Shown here piece by piece: positions 1 to 7,926 of a stretch of DNA of 64,000 nt. The stretch spans positions 372,001 to 436,000 of the forward strand of contig NZ_FZOY01000001.1 of assembly GCF_900188335.1 (NCBI RefSeq). Direction: 5' to 3'. Made by a program: the position numbers and the translations under genes. The DNA comes from Tropicimonas sediminicola. Lineage in GTDB: Bacteria > Pseudomonadota > Alphaproteobacteria > Rhodobacterales > Rhodobacteraceae. The notes below the pieces were generated by a model. The model searched no databases, was not told the DNA's origin, and saw only the letters and a program-made list of their open reading frames with translations. Numbering within the stretch: the first letter of the stretch is position 1; every line of letters starts with the position of its first letter.

Positions 1-22
1 TTCCAATTGATAGGCTTTGATC

Positions 23-1717
23 ATGCTCAAACGGATCGAAGATTTTGCCAAGGACCACGTTTTTGAAACCGACGTCGTGATCGTGGGGGCCGGGGCGTCG
101 GGGTTGACCGTTGCGCAGGAACTGGTCGGCACCGGACGCGACATTCTTGTGCTCGAAAGTGGCCTGTTGGACCAGGACGCCACGCATTCCACGTTGAACA
201 CCGTCCGGGCGTCGGGCGTTTCGTGGTCGGATGCCGAGATAGAACGTCGCAACCGCTTCCATGGCATGAGCGGCACGATGTGGAGCCACGACGATCAGCC
301 CTACGGCCTGCGGTGCCGCGGTCTTGGCGGGTCGACGCTGACCTGGGCCGGTAAATGCGGCACCTTTGACGAGGTGGATTTCCGACCGCGATCCTGGGTT
401 CGGAACTCCGGCTGGCCGATCGGGCGCCAAGACCTTCTGCCGCATATCGAACGGGCCACAAGCATCCTCAACCTCGGCGACGACCTGAACGCTGCCGGTA
501 CGCGGCAGGTGAACGGCTATGACTTCTCCCGGTCGCCGCTGGCGCCATTCCACTGGCAGTTCGCCATGTCGTCGGTCAATCCCATCGACAGGATCCGGTT
601 TGGCAGCGAACTTGCGTGCGTCGCGGCGTCGAACCTGACCGTGCTTCTGGATGCCACGGTGACCGAGATCCTGACCAACGAGGACGGCCGGGCGGTGCGG
701 GGCGTGCGTTTCTCCGACAGCGCCGGACACCACCGCGAGGTCAAGGCAGGTTGCGTCGTGCTGGCGAGCAGCGCGATCGAGAACCCTCGGCTTCTGCTGG
801 CCTCGCGGTCGGTCAAGCCCGCCGGGCTTGGCAACGATCACGACGCCGTCGGGCGCTATCTGGTCGACCATGTCTCTGCCGTGGCCGGATCCTTCGCACC
901 GGAGGCCGTGCCGGAGGTGCAGCGCCATTTCGGCTATTTCGGGCATCGCAGCCGGGGCCGGTACACGCTCTATCAGCGCGGCTTCGTTCTGACGCCGGAG
1001 GTTCAGGAAGAGCACGGGCTGCTTCAGACGGCGGCGCATTTCATGCCCTCGCTTGCGCCGGCAGCCCCCCCGAGTGCGGAGGCAGAGCCCGCGGCCGGCG
1101 GGCGCTCGCTGACCGGGACGGCCATCGGGATGGCCAAGCAGGTCGTCACCTCGGACGCCATGCCGGTGGGCGTGAAGAGCCTGGCGGTGCAGTCGATGAT
1201 CGCGCTGGCTCCCAATTTCGCCGTGCGCCACTCCCGCCGCCGCGATGCCGCGCAATTCGGCACCACGCTCGACGTCGAGCTGATCGGCGAGCAGACGCCC
1301 GATCCGACGAACCGGGTGAAACTCTCCGACGAGGTCGACCGCTTCGGCCTGCCGCTGGCCGATGTCTCCTGGCGGGTCGATTCCGCCACCCGCAGGTCGC
1401 TCGGCTTTCTCGCCCGGTCGCTGTCGGAAACGCTCGGGAGCGTCGGTCATCCGCAGCCGGACCTCGCCGACTGGGTGGTGGACAACGCGCCGGACGACGC
1501 GGCGCTCATCGACATGGGGCATCCGATGGGAACCACCCGCATCTCGGAAACCTCGCGGGACGGGGCGGTCGACCGGAATTGCCAGGTCCATGGCACCGAC
1601 GGGCTGTTCGTGGCCGGGGCCTCGGTCTTTCCGACCGGGGGGCACTGCAACCCGACCCTGATGATCGTGTCGATGGCGGCGCGGCTCGCCGAGCACCTGC
1701 GCGGCAGGCTCGCCTGA
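23..1717 (+). CDS. GMC family FAD-dependent oxidoreductase
   Basis: The protein is about 564 residues long and has the glucose-methanol-choline oxidoreductase layout. The N-terminus carries the ADP-binding fold with DVVIVGAGASGLTVAQEL. The C-terminal GMC domain shows GHPMGTTRIS and GGHCNPTLMIVSMAARLAEHL, which in the family hold the FAD and the catalytic histidine region. Such enzymes oxidise alcohols, sugars or sterols; the substrate cannot be read from the sequence. An in-frame TTG lies two codons before the ATG used here, and the upstream context is cut off by the window edge, so the start is not certain. No partner cytochrome or small subunit gene is adjacent. Confidence 0.88.
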   Translation: MLKRIEDFAKDHVFETDVVIVGAGASGLTVAQELVGTGRDILVLESGLLDQDATHSTLNTVRASGVSWSDAEIERRNRFHGMSGTMWSHDDQPYGLRCRGLGGSTLTWAGKCGTFDEVDFRPRSWVRNSGWPIGRQDLLPHIERATSILNLGDDLNAAGTRQVNGYDFSRSPLAPFHWQFAMSSVNPIDRIRFGSELACVAASNLTVLLDATVTEILTNEDGRAVRGVRFSDSAGHHREVKAGCVVLASSAIENPRLLLASRSVKPAGLGNDHDAVGRYLVDHVSAVAGSFAPEAVPEVQRHFGYFGHRSRGRYTLYQRGFVLTPEVQEEHGLLQTAAHFMPSLAPAAPPSAEAEPAAGGRSLTGTAIGMAKQVVTSDAMPVGVKSLAVQSMIALAPNFAVRHSRRRDAAQFGTTLDVELIGEQTPDPTNRVKLSDEVDRFGLPLADVSWRVDSATRRSLGFLARSLSETLGSVGHPQPDLADWVVDNAPDDAALIDMGHPMGTTRISETSRDGAVDRNCQVHGTDGLFVAGASVFPTGGHCNPTLMIVSMAARLAEHLRGRLA

Positions 1718-1744
1718 GGCCCGCGCCGCCGGGTCAGGGCCGTC

Positions 1745-2032
1745 TCAGGTCGACCAATCGACGATGACCTCGCAAGAGGTTGCGGCGGGTATCGCTTCCA
1801 GGTGCTCGCCGAGCGCGCCCCAGAGCGCCTTCACCTTTTCCTGCACCTCCGGTGTCATTTCCGGCTCGGTGGTCAGCGCCACGACATAGCCGCTGCCGTC
1901 TGCCGCCAATACGTTGGTGAACCTCTGCATCCCCGGCAGGGCCATGATCCGCGGCTTCAACTCGTGGACGATCCTGGTCGCGGCTTCGCGCGAGCCGGGC
2001 TTCAGCTTGTAGGGCGTGATGCGTGCATACAT
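1745..2032 (-). CDS. Small ABM-like (dimeric alpha-beta barrel) protein
   Basis: The 95-residue product begins MYARITPYKLKPGSREAA and ends with a CEVIVDWST strand. The pattern of a short N-terminal strand, a long helix with LKPRIMALPG, a strand with GYVVALTTE and a second helix is that of antibiotic-biosynthesis-monooxygenase-type ferredoxin-like barrels. These proteins work as small dimeric monooxygenases or binding proteins. It converges with the GMC oxidoreductase (27 bases between the stops), and a GntR regulator gene lies upstream on the same strand. The specific reaction is unknown. Confidence 0.7.
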   Translation of the reverse strand: MYARITPYKLKPGSREAATRIVHELKPRIMALPGMQRFTNVLAADGSGYVVALTTEPEMTPEVQEKVKALWGALGEHLEAIPAATSCEVIVDWST

Positions 2033-2129
2033 GTCGGTGTCCTCCCGTTTCGATTGTCGCTCCGATCTGCGCCGGCTTCACTGCCCTTGCGTCAGCCTAG
2101 CACAATCGGTCGGGAATTTCCCGCGCGCC

Positions 2130-2897
2130 TCAGGAGTTGCTGGCGTGCTGCAATCGCTGCCGCGCGACCATCTCGTGGTGGTCGGCCCGCCGCTGGTCCA
2201 GCATCGCCTGCTGGACATAGTCCAGATGGGCCTCGACCGCGGTGCGCGCTGCGGCCGGATCACGCTGGCGGATGGCATCGTGAACGGCGCGGTGCTGGTC
2301 CAGCAGGGCGACGCGGGTCGTGCGCTGCCGGAACATCGCCTTGCGGTTGAAGAACACGCCCTCCTGCAGCAGCTGGTACATCGCCCGCATCATGTGCAGC
2401 GTCACCAGGTTGTGGCCGGCCTCGATGATCGCCATGTGGAACTCGGCGTCGAGCCGCGCCTCCTCGCTGCCGGAGCGGCCCTCGTGGGCGGTCTCCATCT
2501 GGCGGAAGATCTCGGCGATCACCGCGAGGTCGGTGTCGGAGCCGAGCCGGGCGGCGCGTTCGGCGGCCAGCCCCTCGATGTCCCGGCGAAAGGCGATGAA
2601 GTCGAAGACCGCCTCGTCATGGGCCGAGAACAGCCGGATCAGCGGCTCCGAGAAGGCCGGCCCCAGCACGTCGGCCACGAAGATCCCCGCACTGGCGCGG
2701 CGCAGGATCAGGCCGCGCTCCTCGAGCTCCGACAGCGCCTCGCGCAGGGACGGGCGCGAGACTGCGAGCCGTTCGGCGAGGTCGCGCTCCGCCGGCAGAC
2801 GCTCCCCCGGCCGCAGCACGCCGCGCAGGATCAGCAGCTCGATCTGCCGGACCACCGCCTGGCTGAGTTTCTCGGAATCGACGGGTGTGAAGGGCAT
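2130..2897 (-). CDS. FadR-subfamily GntR transcriptional regulator
   Basis: A 255-residue regulator. Residues about 8-75 form the winged helix, with LRPGERLPAERDLAERLAVS and RPSLREALSELEERGLI. Residues about 95-240 are an all-helical FCD effector domain with the usual metal-binding type pattern (DAEFHMAIIEAGHN, and a later HRAVHDAI and AVEAHLDYV). The family responds to small organic acids such as pyruvate, lactate or glycolate; PdhR and LldR are relatives. A perfect inverted repeat sits about 19 bases upstream of the start codon, which suggests autoregulation. The targets are not obvious: the ABM-like gene downstream is the nearest candidate. Confidence 0.9.
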   Translation of the reverse strand: MPFTPVDSEKLSQAVVRQIELLILRGVLRPGERLPAERDLAERLAVSRPSLREALSELEERGLILRRASAGIFVADVLGPAFSEPLIRLFSAHDEAVFDFIAFRRDIEGLAAERAARLGSDTDLAVIAEIFRQMETAHEGRSGSEEARLDAEFHMAIIEAGHNLVTLHMMRAMYQLLQEGVFFNRKAMFRQRTTRVALLDQHRAVHDAIRQRDPAAARTAVEAHLDYVQQAMLDQRRADHHEMVARQRLQHASNS

Positions 2898-2915
2898 GGG
2901 GCGGCCTGCGGAAAT

Positions 2916-2934
2916 TGGTCAAGTAAGTTGACCA
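2916..2934. promoter_or_regulatory. Operator palindrome for the FadR-type regulator
   Basis: TGGTCAAGTAAGTTGACCA is a perfect 7-bp inverted repeat (TGGTCAA / TTGACCA) around GTAAG. FadR-subfamily regulators bind sites with outer TGGT / ACCA half-sites, so this site just before the regulator's own start codon is probably its autoregulatory operator. Confidence 0.75.
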
Positions 2935-2957
2935 CCTTTCACCGGCAACGGCAAGCG

Positions 2958-2979
2958 GCCCCGCGCGAAGGCGCGGGGC
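2958..2979 (-). terminator. Terminator-like hairpin after the OmpA lipoprotein gene
   Basis: GCCCCGCGC and GCGCGGGGC form a perfect 9-bp stem around GAAG, 19 bases past the stop of the OmpA-type gene on the minus strand. No T-run follows, so intrinsic termination is uncertain; it may only protect the 3' end. Confidence 0.45.
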
Positions 2980-2998
2980 ACGTTCGTCAGGCCGGGTC

Positions 2999-3652
2999 TC
3001 AGGCGCCGGTGGGCCGGATCAGGATGTCCACGCGGCGGTTCTGCGCGCGGCCCTCTTCGGTCAGGTTGGAGGCAACGGGTGCATCCTCGCCGCGGCCGAT
3101 CGCGCTCACCCGGTAGGCGGGAACGCCATTGGCCATGACGATCCCGGCCACGGCCTGCGCACGGCGCACCGAGAGGTCCTGGTTGTACTGCGCCTCGCCG
3201 GTGTTGTCGGTGTGCCCGACGATCTCGGCGGTGGTGTCGGGATACTGGTTGAGGTTCGCGGCCAGCGCGGCCAGGTCGCCGGCCAGCGCCGGACGGACCT
3301 CGGTGCTGTCGATGTCGAACAGGATGTCCTGCGGCATGGTCACGACCAGCACGTCGCCCTGGCGGTTGATGATGATGTTCGGGTTCCCGATCGACTGGCG
3401 CAGCGCCTCGGCCTGCTTGTCGAGCTGGTTGCCGGCGATCGCACCGGCGCCGGCGCCGATCGCCGCGCCGATCGCCGCGTTCTTCACGCTTGGGCCGCCA
3501 ACGGCGAGCCCGGTCGCCGCGCCGAGGATGCCCCCGGTGAGCGCGCCCTGCTGGGTGTAGTTGGCATCGGGATTGAGTTGTGCGGGATCGGTACAGGCGG
3601 TCAGGGCCAGCGTGCCGCACAGGGCCACGGCAGTCAGACGGAGGGGGATCAT
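2999..3652 (-). CDS. OmpA family outer-membrane lipoprotein
   Basis: A 217-residue lipoprotein precursor. The signal peptide ends in a lipobox LTAC (Cys20), followed by a glycine-zipper stretch at about residues 37-75 (GGILGAATGLAVGG, AAIGAAIGAGAGAIAGN). The C-terminal OmpA-like domain at about residues 100-215 shows IVGHTDNTGEAQYNQDLSVRR and ending QNRRVDILI, the peptidoglycan-binding signature. It resembles YiaD-type proteins that tether the outer membrane to the cell wall. A T-rich tract lies shortly upstream of the start. Confidence 0.92.
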   Translation of the reverse strand: MIPLRLTAVALCGTLALTACTDPAQLNPDANYTQQGALTGGILGAATGLAVGGPSVKNAAIGAAIGAGAGAIAGNQLDKQAEALRQSIGNPNIIINRQGDVLVVTMPQDILFDIDSTEVRPALAGDLAALAANLNQYPDTTAEIVGHTDNTGEAQYNQDLSVRRAQAVAGIVMANGVPAYRVSAIGRGEDAPVASNLTEEGRAQNRRVDILIRPTGA

Positions 3653-3778
3653 GCTCTTTGCCTCGCGTTGGTTTTTTTGTCTGGCCTGATTCTATGCCAC
3701 GCGACCTGCAATTGCAGCCACTTATCGCCGAAAGAGCGGGGATTCGCGCAACGGCCCGTAGCACGGCGCGCGGTCCGG

Positions 3779-4627
3779 TCAGCGGGCGTCGGCCCGCGCC
3801 GATTCCCAGGCCAGCAGCGCGCGCTTGACCGGCAGGCCCCAGTGATAGCCGCCGAGCGCGCCGGACTTGCGGATCGCCCGGTGGCAGGGGATCAGCCATG
3901 AGATCGGGTTGCGCCCCACCGCCGTGCCGACCGCGCGCACCGCCCGCGGGTTTCCGATGGCGCCCGCGATCTCGGAATAGGTGGTCACATGGCCCGTGGG
4001 GATCGCCAGCAGCGCCTCCCAGACCTTGATCTGGAACGGCGCGCCGATCAGGAACAGCCGCGCCTCGCCGGTCGTCTCGCCAAAGGCCGCCTGCACCCAG
4101 GGGCGGATCGCCATCGGATCCTCGGTGAAGCTGGCCTCGGGCCAGCGCGAGAGCATGTCCTCCATCGCCGCCTCCGCGCCGGTCTCGGCGGCAAAGCCGA
4201 TGCCGCAGATCCCCTTTTCGGTCGCCATCACCAGCGCCGGGCCGAAGGGGCTCTCGAACCAGCCCCAGAAGATCTCCAGCCCCGCGCCGCCCTTGGCATA
4301 TTCCCCGGGGGTCATCGCCTCCCACCGCAGGAACATGTCGTGCAGCCGGCTGCTGCCCGACAGCCCCACCGCGTCCGCCGCCTCCAGCGTGGTGAACCGC
4401 TCGCGCAGCATCGCCTTGGCCTGGCCGAGCGCGAGGTATTGCTGATACCGCTTCGGAGACACGCCGACCCAGCTGCTGAACAGCCGCTGGAAATGCGCGG
4501 GACTCATCTGCATCCGTGCCGCCAGCGCGTCGAGCGACAGCGCCTCGCCGGCCTCCGCCGCCGCGTCGATCTCGTCGAGCGCCCGGCGCATGACCTGGAA
4601 ATGGTAGTTGTTGCTAGGGACGTTCAT
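3779..4627 (-). CDS. Ada-like O6-methylguanine-DNA methyltransferase with AraC-type HTH
   Basis: A 282-residue two-domain protein. Residues about 10-110 are an AraC helix-turn-helix domain (MSPAHFQRLFSSWVGVSPKR). Residues about 115-280 are the alkyltransferase domain with the acceptor cysteine in IPCHRAIR and the RAVGTAVGRNP helix. It removes O6-alkyl groups from guanine by transfer to its own cysteine. Compared with E. coli Ada it lacks the N-terminal zinc domain with the phosphotriester-accepting cysteine, so the methylation switch that turns Ada into an activator is missing. It runs divergently from nth, and both are base-damage repair genes. Confidence 0.9.
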   Translation of the reverse strand: MNVPSNNYHFQVMRRALDEIDAAAEAGEALSLDALAARMQMSPAHFQRLFSSWVGVSPKRYQQYLALGQAKAMLRERFTTLEAADAVGLSGSSRLHDMFLRWEAMTPGEYAKGGAGLEIFWGWFESPFGPALVMATEKGICGIGFAAETGAEAAMEDMLSRWPEASFTEDPMAIRPWVQAAFGETTGEARLFLIGAPFQIKVWEALLAIPTGHVTTYSEIAGAIGNPRAVRAVGTAVGRNPISWLIPCHRAIRKSGALGGYHWGLPVKRALLAWESARADAR

Positions 4628-4752
4628 CTCGGCTCCTTCCCGCTGGACCGAAACCTAGGCCGCCGCGGCGTCCCGCGCGACCCGTTTCCTGCGCCTTGCG
4701 TTGCATCTGCCGCCGATCGGGCTAAACCGGTGCGGTGGCAGCGGAGGCTCAG

Positions 4753-5394
4753 ATGGTCCGGCAACTTCCCTATTCCGCGATGCGGCAGGTCTTCGAACGG
4801 TTTCGCGAGAGCGAGCCCGAACCGAAGGGCGAGCTGGAGCACACCAATGCCTACACGCTTCTGGTGGCCGTCGCCCTCTCGGCGCAGGCGACCGACAAGG
4901 GCGTGAACCGCGCCACCCGGCCGCTCTTCGAGAAGGTCTCGACCCCGCAGCAGATGCTGGAGCTGGGCGAGGAGGCCCTGATCGAGCACATCAAGACCAT
5001 CGGGCTGTTCCGCAACAAGGCGAAGAACGTGATGAAGCTCTCCCGCATCCTCGTGGAGGAATTCGGCGGCGAGGTGCCCAATTCCCGCGCCGCGCTGGAA
5101 AGCCTGCCCGGGGTGGGCCGCAAGACGGCCAACGTGGTGCTGAACATGTGGTGGGGGATGCCGACCCAGGCGGTCGATACCCACATCTTCCGCGTCGCCA
5201 ACCGGACCGGGATCGCGCCCGGCAAGGACGTGATCGCCGTGGAGCGCGCCATCGAGGACAACGTCCCGGCCGATTTCGCCCGCCACGCGCATCACTGGTT
5301 GATCCTGCACGGCCGCTATGTTTGCAAGGCGCGAAAGCCCAATTGCGCAATCTGCGTGATCGCCGATCTCTGCCCGAAGGAAGGTGTCGAATGA
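4753..5394 (+). CDS. nth: Endonuclease III
   Basis: A 213-residue DNA glycosylase / AP lyase of base excision repair for oxidised pyrimidines. The helix-hairpin-helix is LPGVGRKTANVVLNMW with the catalytic lysine, and the catalytic aspartate follows in AVDTHIFRVANRT. A [4Fe-4S] cluster loop of the C-x6-C-x2-C-x5-C type lies at the C-terminus. I chose the ATG at 4753 because GGAGG sits five bases before it; a GTG six codons upstream is also open. The stop overlaps the start of the next gene as ATGA, so the two are translationally coupled. Confidence 0.95.
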   Translation: MVRQLPYSAMRQVFERFRESEPEPKGELEHTNAYTLLVAVALSAQATDKGVNRATRPLFEKVSTPQQMLELGEEALIEHIKTIGLFRNKAKNVMKLSRILVEEFGGEVPNSRAALESLPGVGRKTANVVLNMWWGMPTQAVDTHIFRVANRTGIAPGKDVIAVERAIEDNVPADFARHAHHWLILHGRYVCKARKPNCAICVIADLCPKEGVE

Positions 5395-6383
5395 GCCCGA
5401 GTTACAAGGTCGCCGGTATCGGCAACGCCATCGTCGACGTGCTGGCGCATTCCGACGACAGCTTCCTCGACATCATGGGTATCGGGAAGGGGATCATGCA
5501 GCTCGTGGAGCGCGAGCGGGCCGAGATCCTCTATGCCGCGATGAACGACCGCAAGCAGGCGCCGGGCGGCTCGGTGGCCAACACCCTCGCCGGCCTCGGG
5601 CATCTCGGGTTGAAGACCGCCTTCATGGGGCGCGTGCACGACGACGCGCTTGGCCGCTACTACGCGGATGCGCTCGCCGCCGGCGGCACCGATTTCGTCA
5701 ACGCGCCGGTGCCGGACGGCGAACTGCCGACCTCGCGCTCTATGATCTTCGTCTCGCCCGACGGCGAGCGGTCGATGAACACCTACCTCGGAATCTCCGC
5801 CGAGCTGGGTCCCGACGACGTGCCCGACACGGTCGCCTCCGGCGCCGAGATCCTGTTCCTCGAGGGCTACCTCTTCGACAAGGACAAGGGCAAGGACGCC
5901 TTCCTCAAGGCGGCGCAGCTCTGCAAGGCCGCGGGCGGGCAGGCGGGCATCGCGCTCTCCGACCCGTTCTGCGTCGACCGCCATCGCGACGACTTCCGCA
6001 AGCTGGTGGCCGAGCAGATGGATTACGTCATCGGCAACGTCCACGAATGGGCCTCGCTCTACCAGACCGAGGACCTCGAGACTGCCCTGGCCCACGCCGC
6101 GGCCGATTGCGGGCTCGTGGTCTGCACCCGGTCGGGGGACGACGTGATCCTGATCCGCGACGAGGAACGGGTCGAAGTGCCGGTCCACAGGGTGACCCCG
6201 GTCGATGCCACGGGCGCGGGCGACCAGTTCGCAGCGGGCTTCCTCTACGGCCTCAGCACCGGGCGCGACCTTGAAACCTGCGGGCGCATGGGCGTGATCT
6301 GCGCTGGCGAGGTGATCGGCCACATGGGCCCGCGCCCGGAGACCGATACCTACGACCTGTTCCGCCAGGCTGGCCTCGTCTGA
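5391..6383 (+). CDS. Adenosine kinase-type PfkB sugar kinase
   Basis: A 330-residue PfkB/ribokinase-family enzyme. The N-terminus has GIGNAIVDVLAHSDD, the glycine-rich substrate site is APGGSVANTLAGLGHLG, and the ATP/anion-hole signature DATGAGDQFAAGFLYG lies near residue 270. Alphaproteobacterial members of this length with FLDIMGIGKG near the start are usually called adenosine kinases, which phosphorylate adenosine to AMP. The substrate remains an inference from family resemblance. It overlaps nth by four bases. The stop is followed by GC-rich DNA with only a weak 6-bp hairpin. Confidence 0.85.
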   Translation: MSPSYKVAGIGNAIVDVLAHSDDSFLDIMGIGKGIMQLVERERAEILYAAMNDRKQAPGGSVANTLAGLGHLGLKTAFMGRVHDDALGRYYADALAAGGTDFVNAPVPDGELPTSRSMIFVSPDGERSMNTYLGISAELGPDDVPDTVASGAEILFLEGYLFDKDKGKDAFLKAAQLCKAAGGQAGIALSDPFCVDRHRDDFRKLVAEQMDYVIGNVHEWASLYQTEDLETALAHAAADCGLVVCTRSGDDVILIRDEERVEVPVHRVTPVDATGAGDQFAAGFLYGLSTGRDLETCGRMGVICAGEVIGHMGPRPETDTYDLFRQAGLV

Positions 6384-6493
6384 CGCGGGCACCCGCCACG
6401 ACGGGTGGGCGCGAGGAAACATATCCTGTACCTTGCGTAGCGTTATCGGACTTTGCGATTGATTTTCGCACCTTGAGGTGCCATTCGGCCGCA

Positions 6494-6733
6494 ATGAAGA
6501 TCGGCGAGGTGATATCCCGCGCACGTCGTGCCGCTGGATTGAAGCAGAAGGAACTGGCCGCCGCGGCCGGTGTCCATGTCCAGACCCTCAAGCGCCTCGA
6601 AGGGGGCGCCGGGGCAGGGTATTCCACTGTCCGTGCGCTGGAACGCGCCCTTGCCAGGCACGGGGCGACCTGGCGCGAGACCGACGGTGGCTACGAGCTC
6701 ACTGTCCGCCTCGGCTCCAAGGCCAAGGACTGA
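6494..6733 (+). CDS. Small XRE-type helix-turn-helix protein
   Basis: A 79-residue protein consisting almost entirely of one Cro/C1-type HTH: MKIGEVISRARRAAGLKQ, then KELAAAAGVHVQTLKRLEGG and a third part TVRALERALARHG. The C-terminal GGYELTVRLG is short and strand-like. ATG at 6494 is preferred over an upstream TTG, because the HTH begins at once. It could act alone or with a partner kinase or toxin, but no such gene is adjacent. Its target is unknown. Confidence 0.75.
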   Translation: MKIGEVISRARRAAGLKQKELAAAAGVHVQTLKRLEGGAGAGYSTVRALERALARHGATWRETDGGYELTVRLGSKAKD

Positions 6734-6969
6734 CCCGCCGGACTCAAGTGGTCCCGCGTCTTCACCCGTCCGGAAAAATCTCCGCCGGAGGCACGATCTT
6801 TCGTCCGAAAGATCGCACCGCGCGGAACGCGCGGCTCGGCCCAACGGGAGGAGCGGCATCCCCGATGCCGCGACGAGCGGCGGGAGCCTCCCGCCCCCCG
6901 GTCTGCGCGCTGACGCGCTTGCCGGGCGTTGGGGGTGGCGCCGGCCGCTGGCCGGCGCTGGCGCATCGC
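6734..6969. other. Hairpin-rich convergent intergenic region
   Basis: This space between the XRE gene and the sulfotransferase gene holds several perfect hairpins. CGATCTTTCG and CGAAAGATCG pair at 6794-6815, and a copy of an interspersed element starts at 6818. I see no coding potential. The hairpins probably serve as 3' ends for both converging genes. Confidence 0.55.
6818..6888 (+). repeat. Interspersed hairpin element, family 2, copy 1
   Basis: Arm 1 is CCGCGCG-GAA-CGCGCGG (6818-6834). A linker CTCGGCCCAACGGGAGGA follows at 6835-6852. Arm 2 is GCGGCATC-CCC-GATGCCGC (6853-6871), and the tail contains CGGGAGCC (6881-6888). The same arrangement occurs at 17810-17881 and, inverted, at 35191-35260. 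Confidence 0.8.
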
Positions 6970-7788
6970 TCAGTCGCCGAGCTTGGCGTGGACCTCGTCG
7001 AGGTCGATCTCGCTGGTCGGCATCTTGTTGTCGGGATTGTCGAAATCGTACCGGAACAGCTCGAAATCCTGCTTGTAGATCTCGTAGACCAGATGCATCG
7101 ACAGGTCGTCGAAATAGGCGCTCACCGGGTGGGCGCGCTTCGGTCCGTGCCCCTCGCTCTCGTTGAACCTCGGGATTTCGGACAGCACCACCGGGTGCGG
7201 TGTTTCCACCGAGTCGAGCACCGACTGCATTCCGTCGTTGAACCGCTCGGTCCAGAAGATCCGGTCGTAGCGGCCGCCGTTGCAGATGAAGGTGGAGATG
7301 TGGCCGGACATGGCCGACCAGTGGATGTCGGGATCCATAGGGCGGCGGAAACGGATGGTGTCGCGGGCGAACAGCAGGAACCGGCGGAAGCTGCGCACCT
7401 GGTCGAACTCGAAGCCGCTCTCCGGGTCGCCCACCTCGATCCCGTATTTCTGGATCAGCAGCGGCACCAGGTTGCCGCGATACCGGCGGCCGTTGCGCTG
7501 GATGCCGCAGATCTTGTCGAAGAACGACGACAGGATCCGCGCATAGGGGTTGCGCACGCAGGTGAAGGCGAGCGAGCGGTGCGCTTGCACGTTGGCCTCG
7601 ATCGGACCCTGGCTCTCCTCGCGCATCCACTTGTGCAGCCCATCCTGCGCGTCGTGGATGTCGCCCTCGTAAAAGCGCCCGTGGTCGGAGAAATACATGA
7701 TCTGCCCGATGGTGGAGCAGGCGCATTTCGGCACCACGCGATAGACCATGCTCTCGCTCTCGGTCATCCAGATCCCGGGAAATCCCAT
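6970..7788 (-). CDS. Sulfotransferase family 2 protein
   Basis: A 272-residue protein with the two PAPS-binding elements of carbohydrate sulfotransferases. VPKCACSTIGQIMYF resembles the 5'-phosphosulfate loop, and FTCVRNPYARILSSFFDKI the 3'-phosphate site with the RNP and serine residues. Such enzymes move sulfate from PAPS onto a sugar hydroxyl. I chose the ATG at 7788 because the PAPS loop follows the family distance; a longer start exists 22 codons upstream. It is divergent from the glycosyltransferase gene next door, which suggests both act on one surface glycan. That link is an inference. Confidence 0.83.
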   Translation of the reverse strand: MGFPGIWMTESESMVYRVVPKCACSTIGQIMYFSDHGRFYEGDIHDAQDGLHKWMREESQGPIEANVQAHRSLAFTCVRNPYARILSSFFDKICGIQRNGRRYRGNLVPLLIQKYGIEVGDPESGFEFDQVRSFRRFLLFARDTIRFRRPMDPDIHWSAMSGHISTFICNGGRYDRIFWTERFNDGMQSVLDSVETPHPVVLSEIPRFNESEGHGPKRAHPVSAYFDDLSMHLVYEIYKQDFELFRYDFDNPDNKMPTSEIDLDEVHAKLGD

Positions 7789-7926
7789 TGCGCCCGTCCT
7801 TCCCCTCGCGCCGGTCCGCGCTCGACGCGGAAATGCGCACAAAAAAGCAAACAAACCCTGTCAATTCAATCGCCGATCAAGATATCCCCTTGAACCAGCG
7901 ACAGAACTACAACGAACTAGAGCCCC

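Noticed and set aside
17-30. TTGATCATGCTCAA overlapping the start of the GMC oxidoreductase gene, similar to an FNR box
   Set aside because: It has nine of ten matches but covers the start codon itself, where class I or II activation is impossible; probably chance. Repression cannot be excluded.
7836-7864. TTGACA on the minus strand upstream of the sulfotransferase gene as a promoter
   Set aside because: The -35 is perfect, but the sequence at 17 bases spacing (TGTGCG) is not a -10, so I did not list it.
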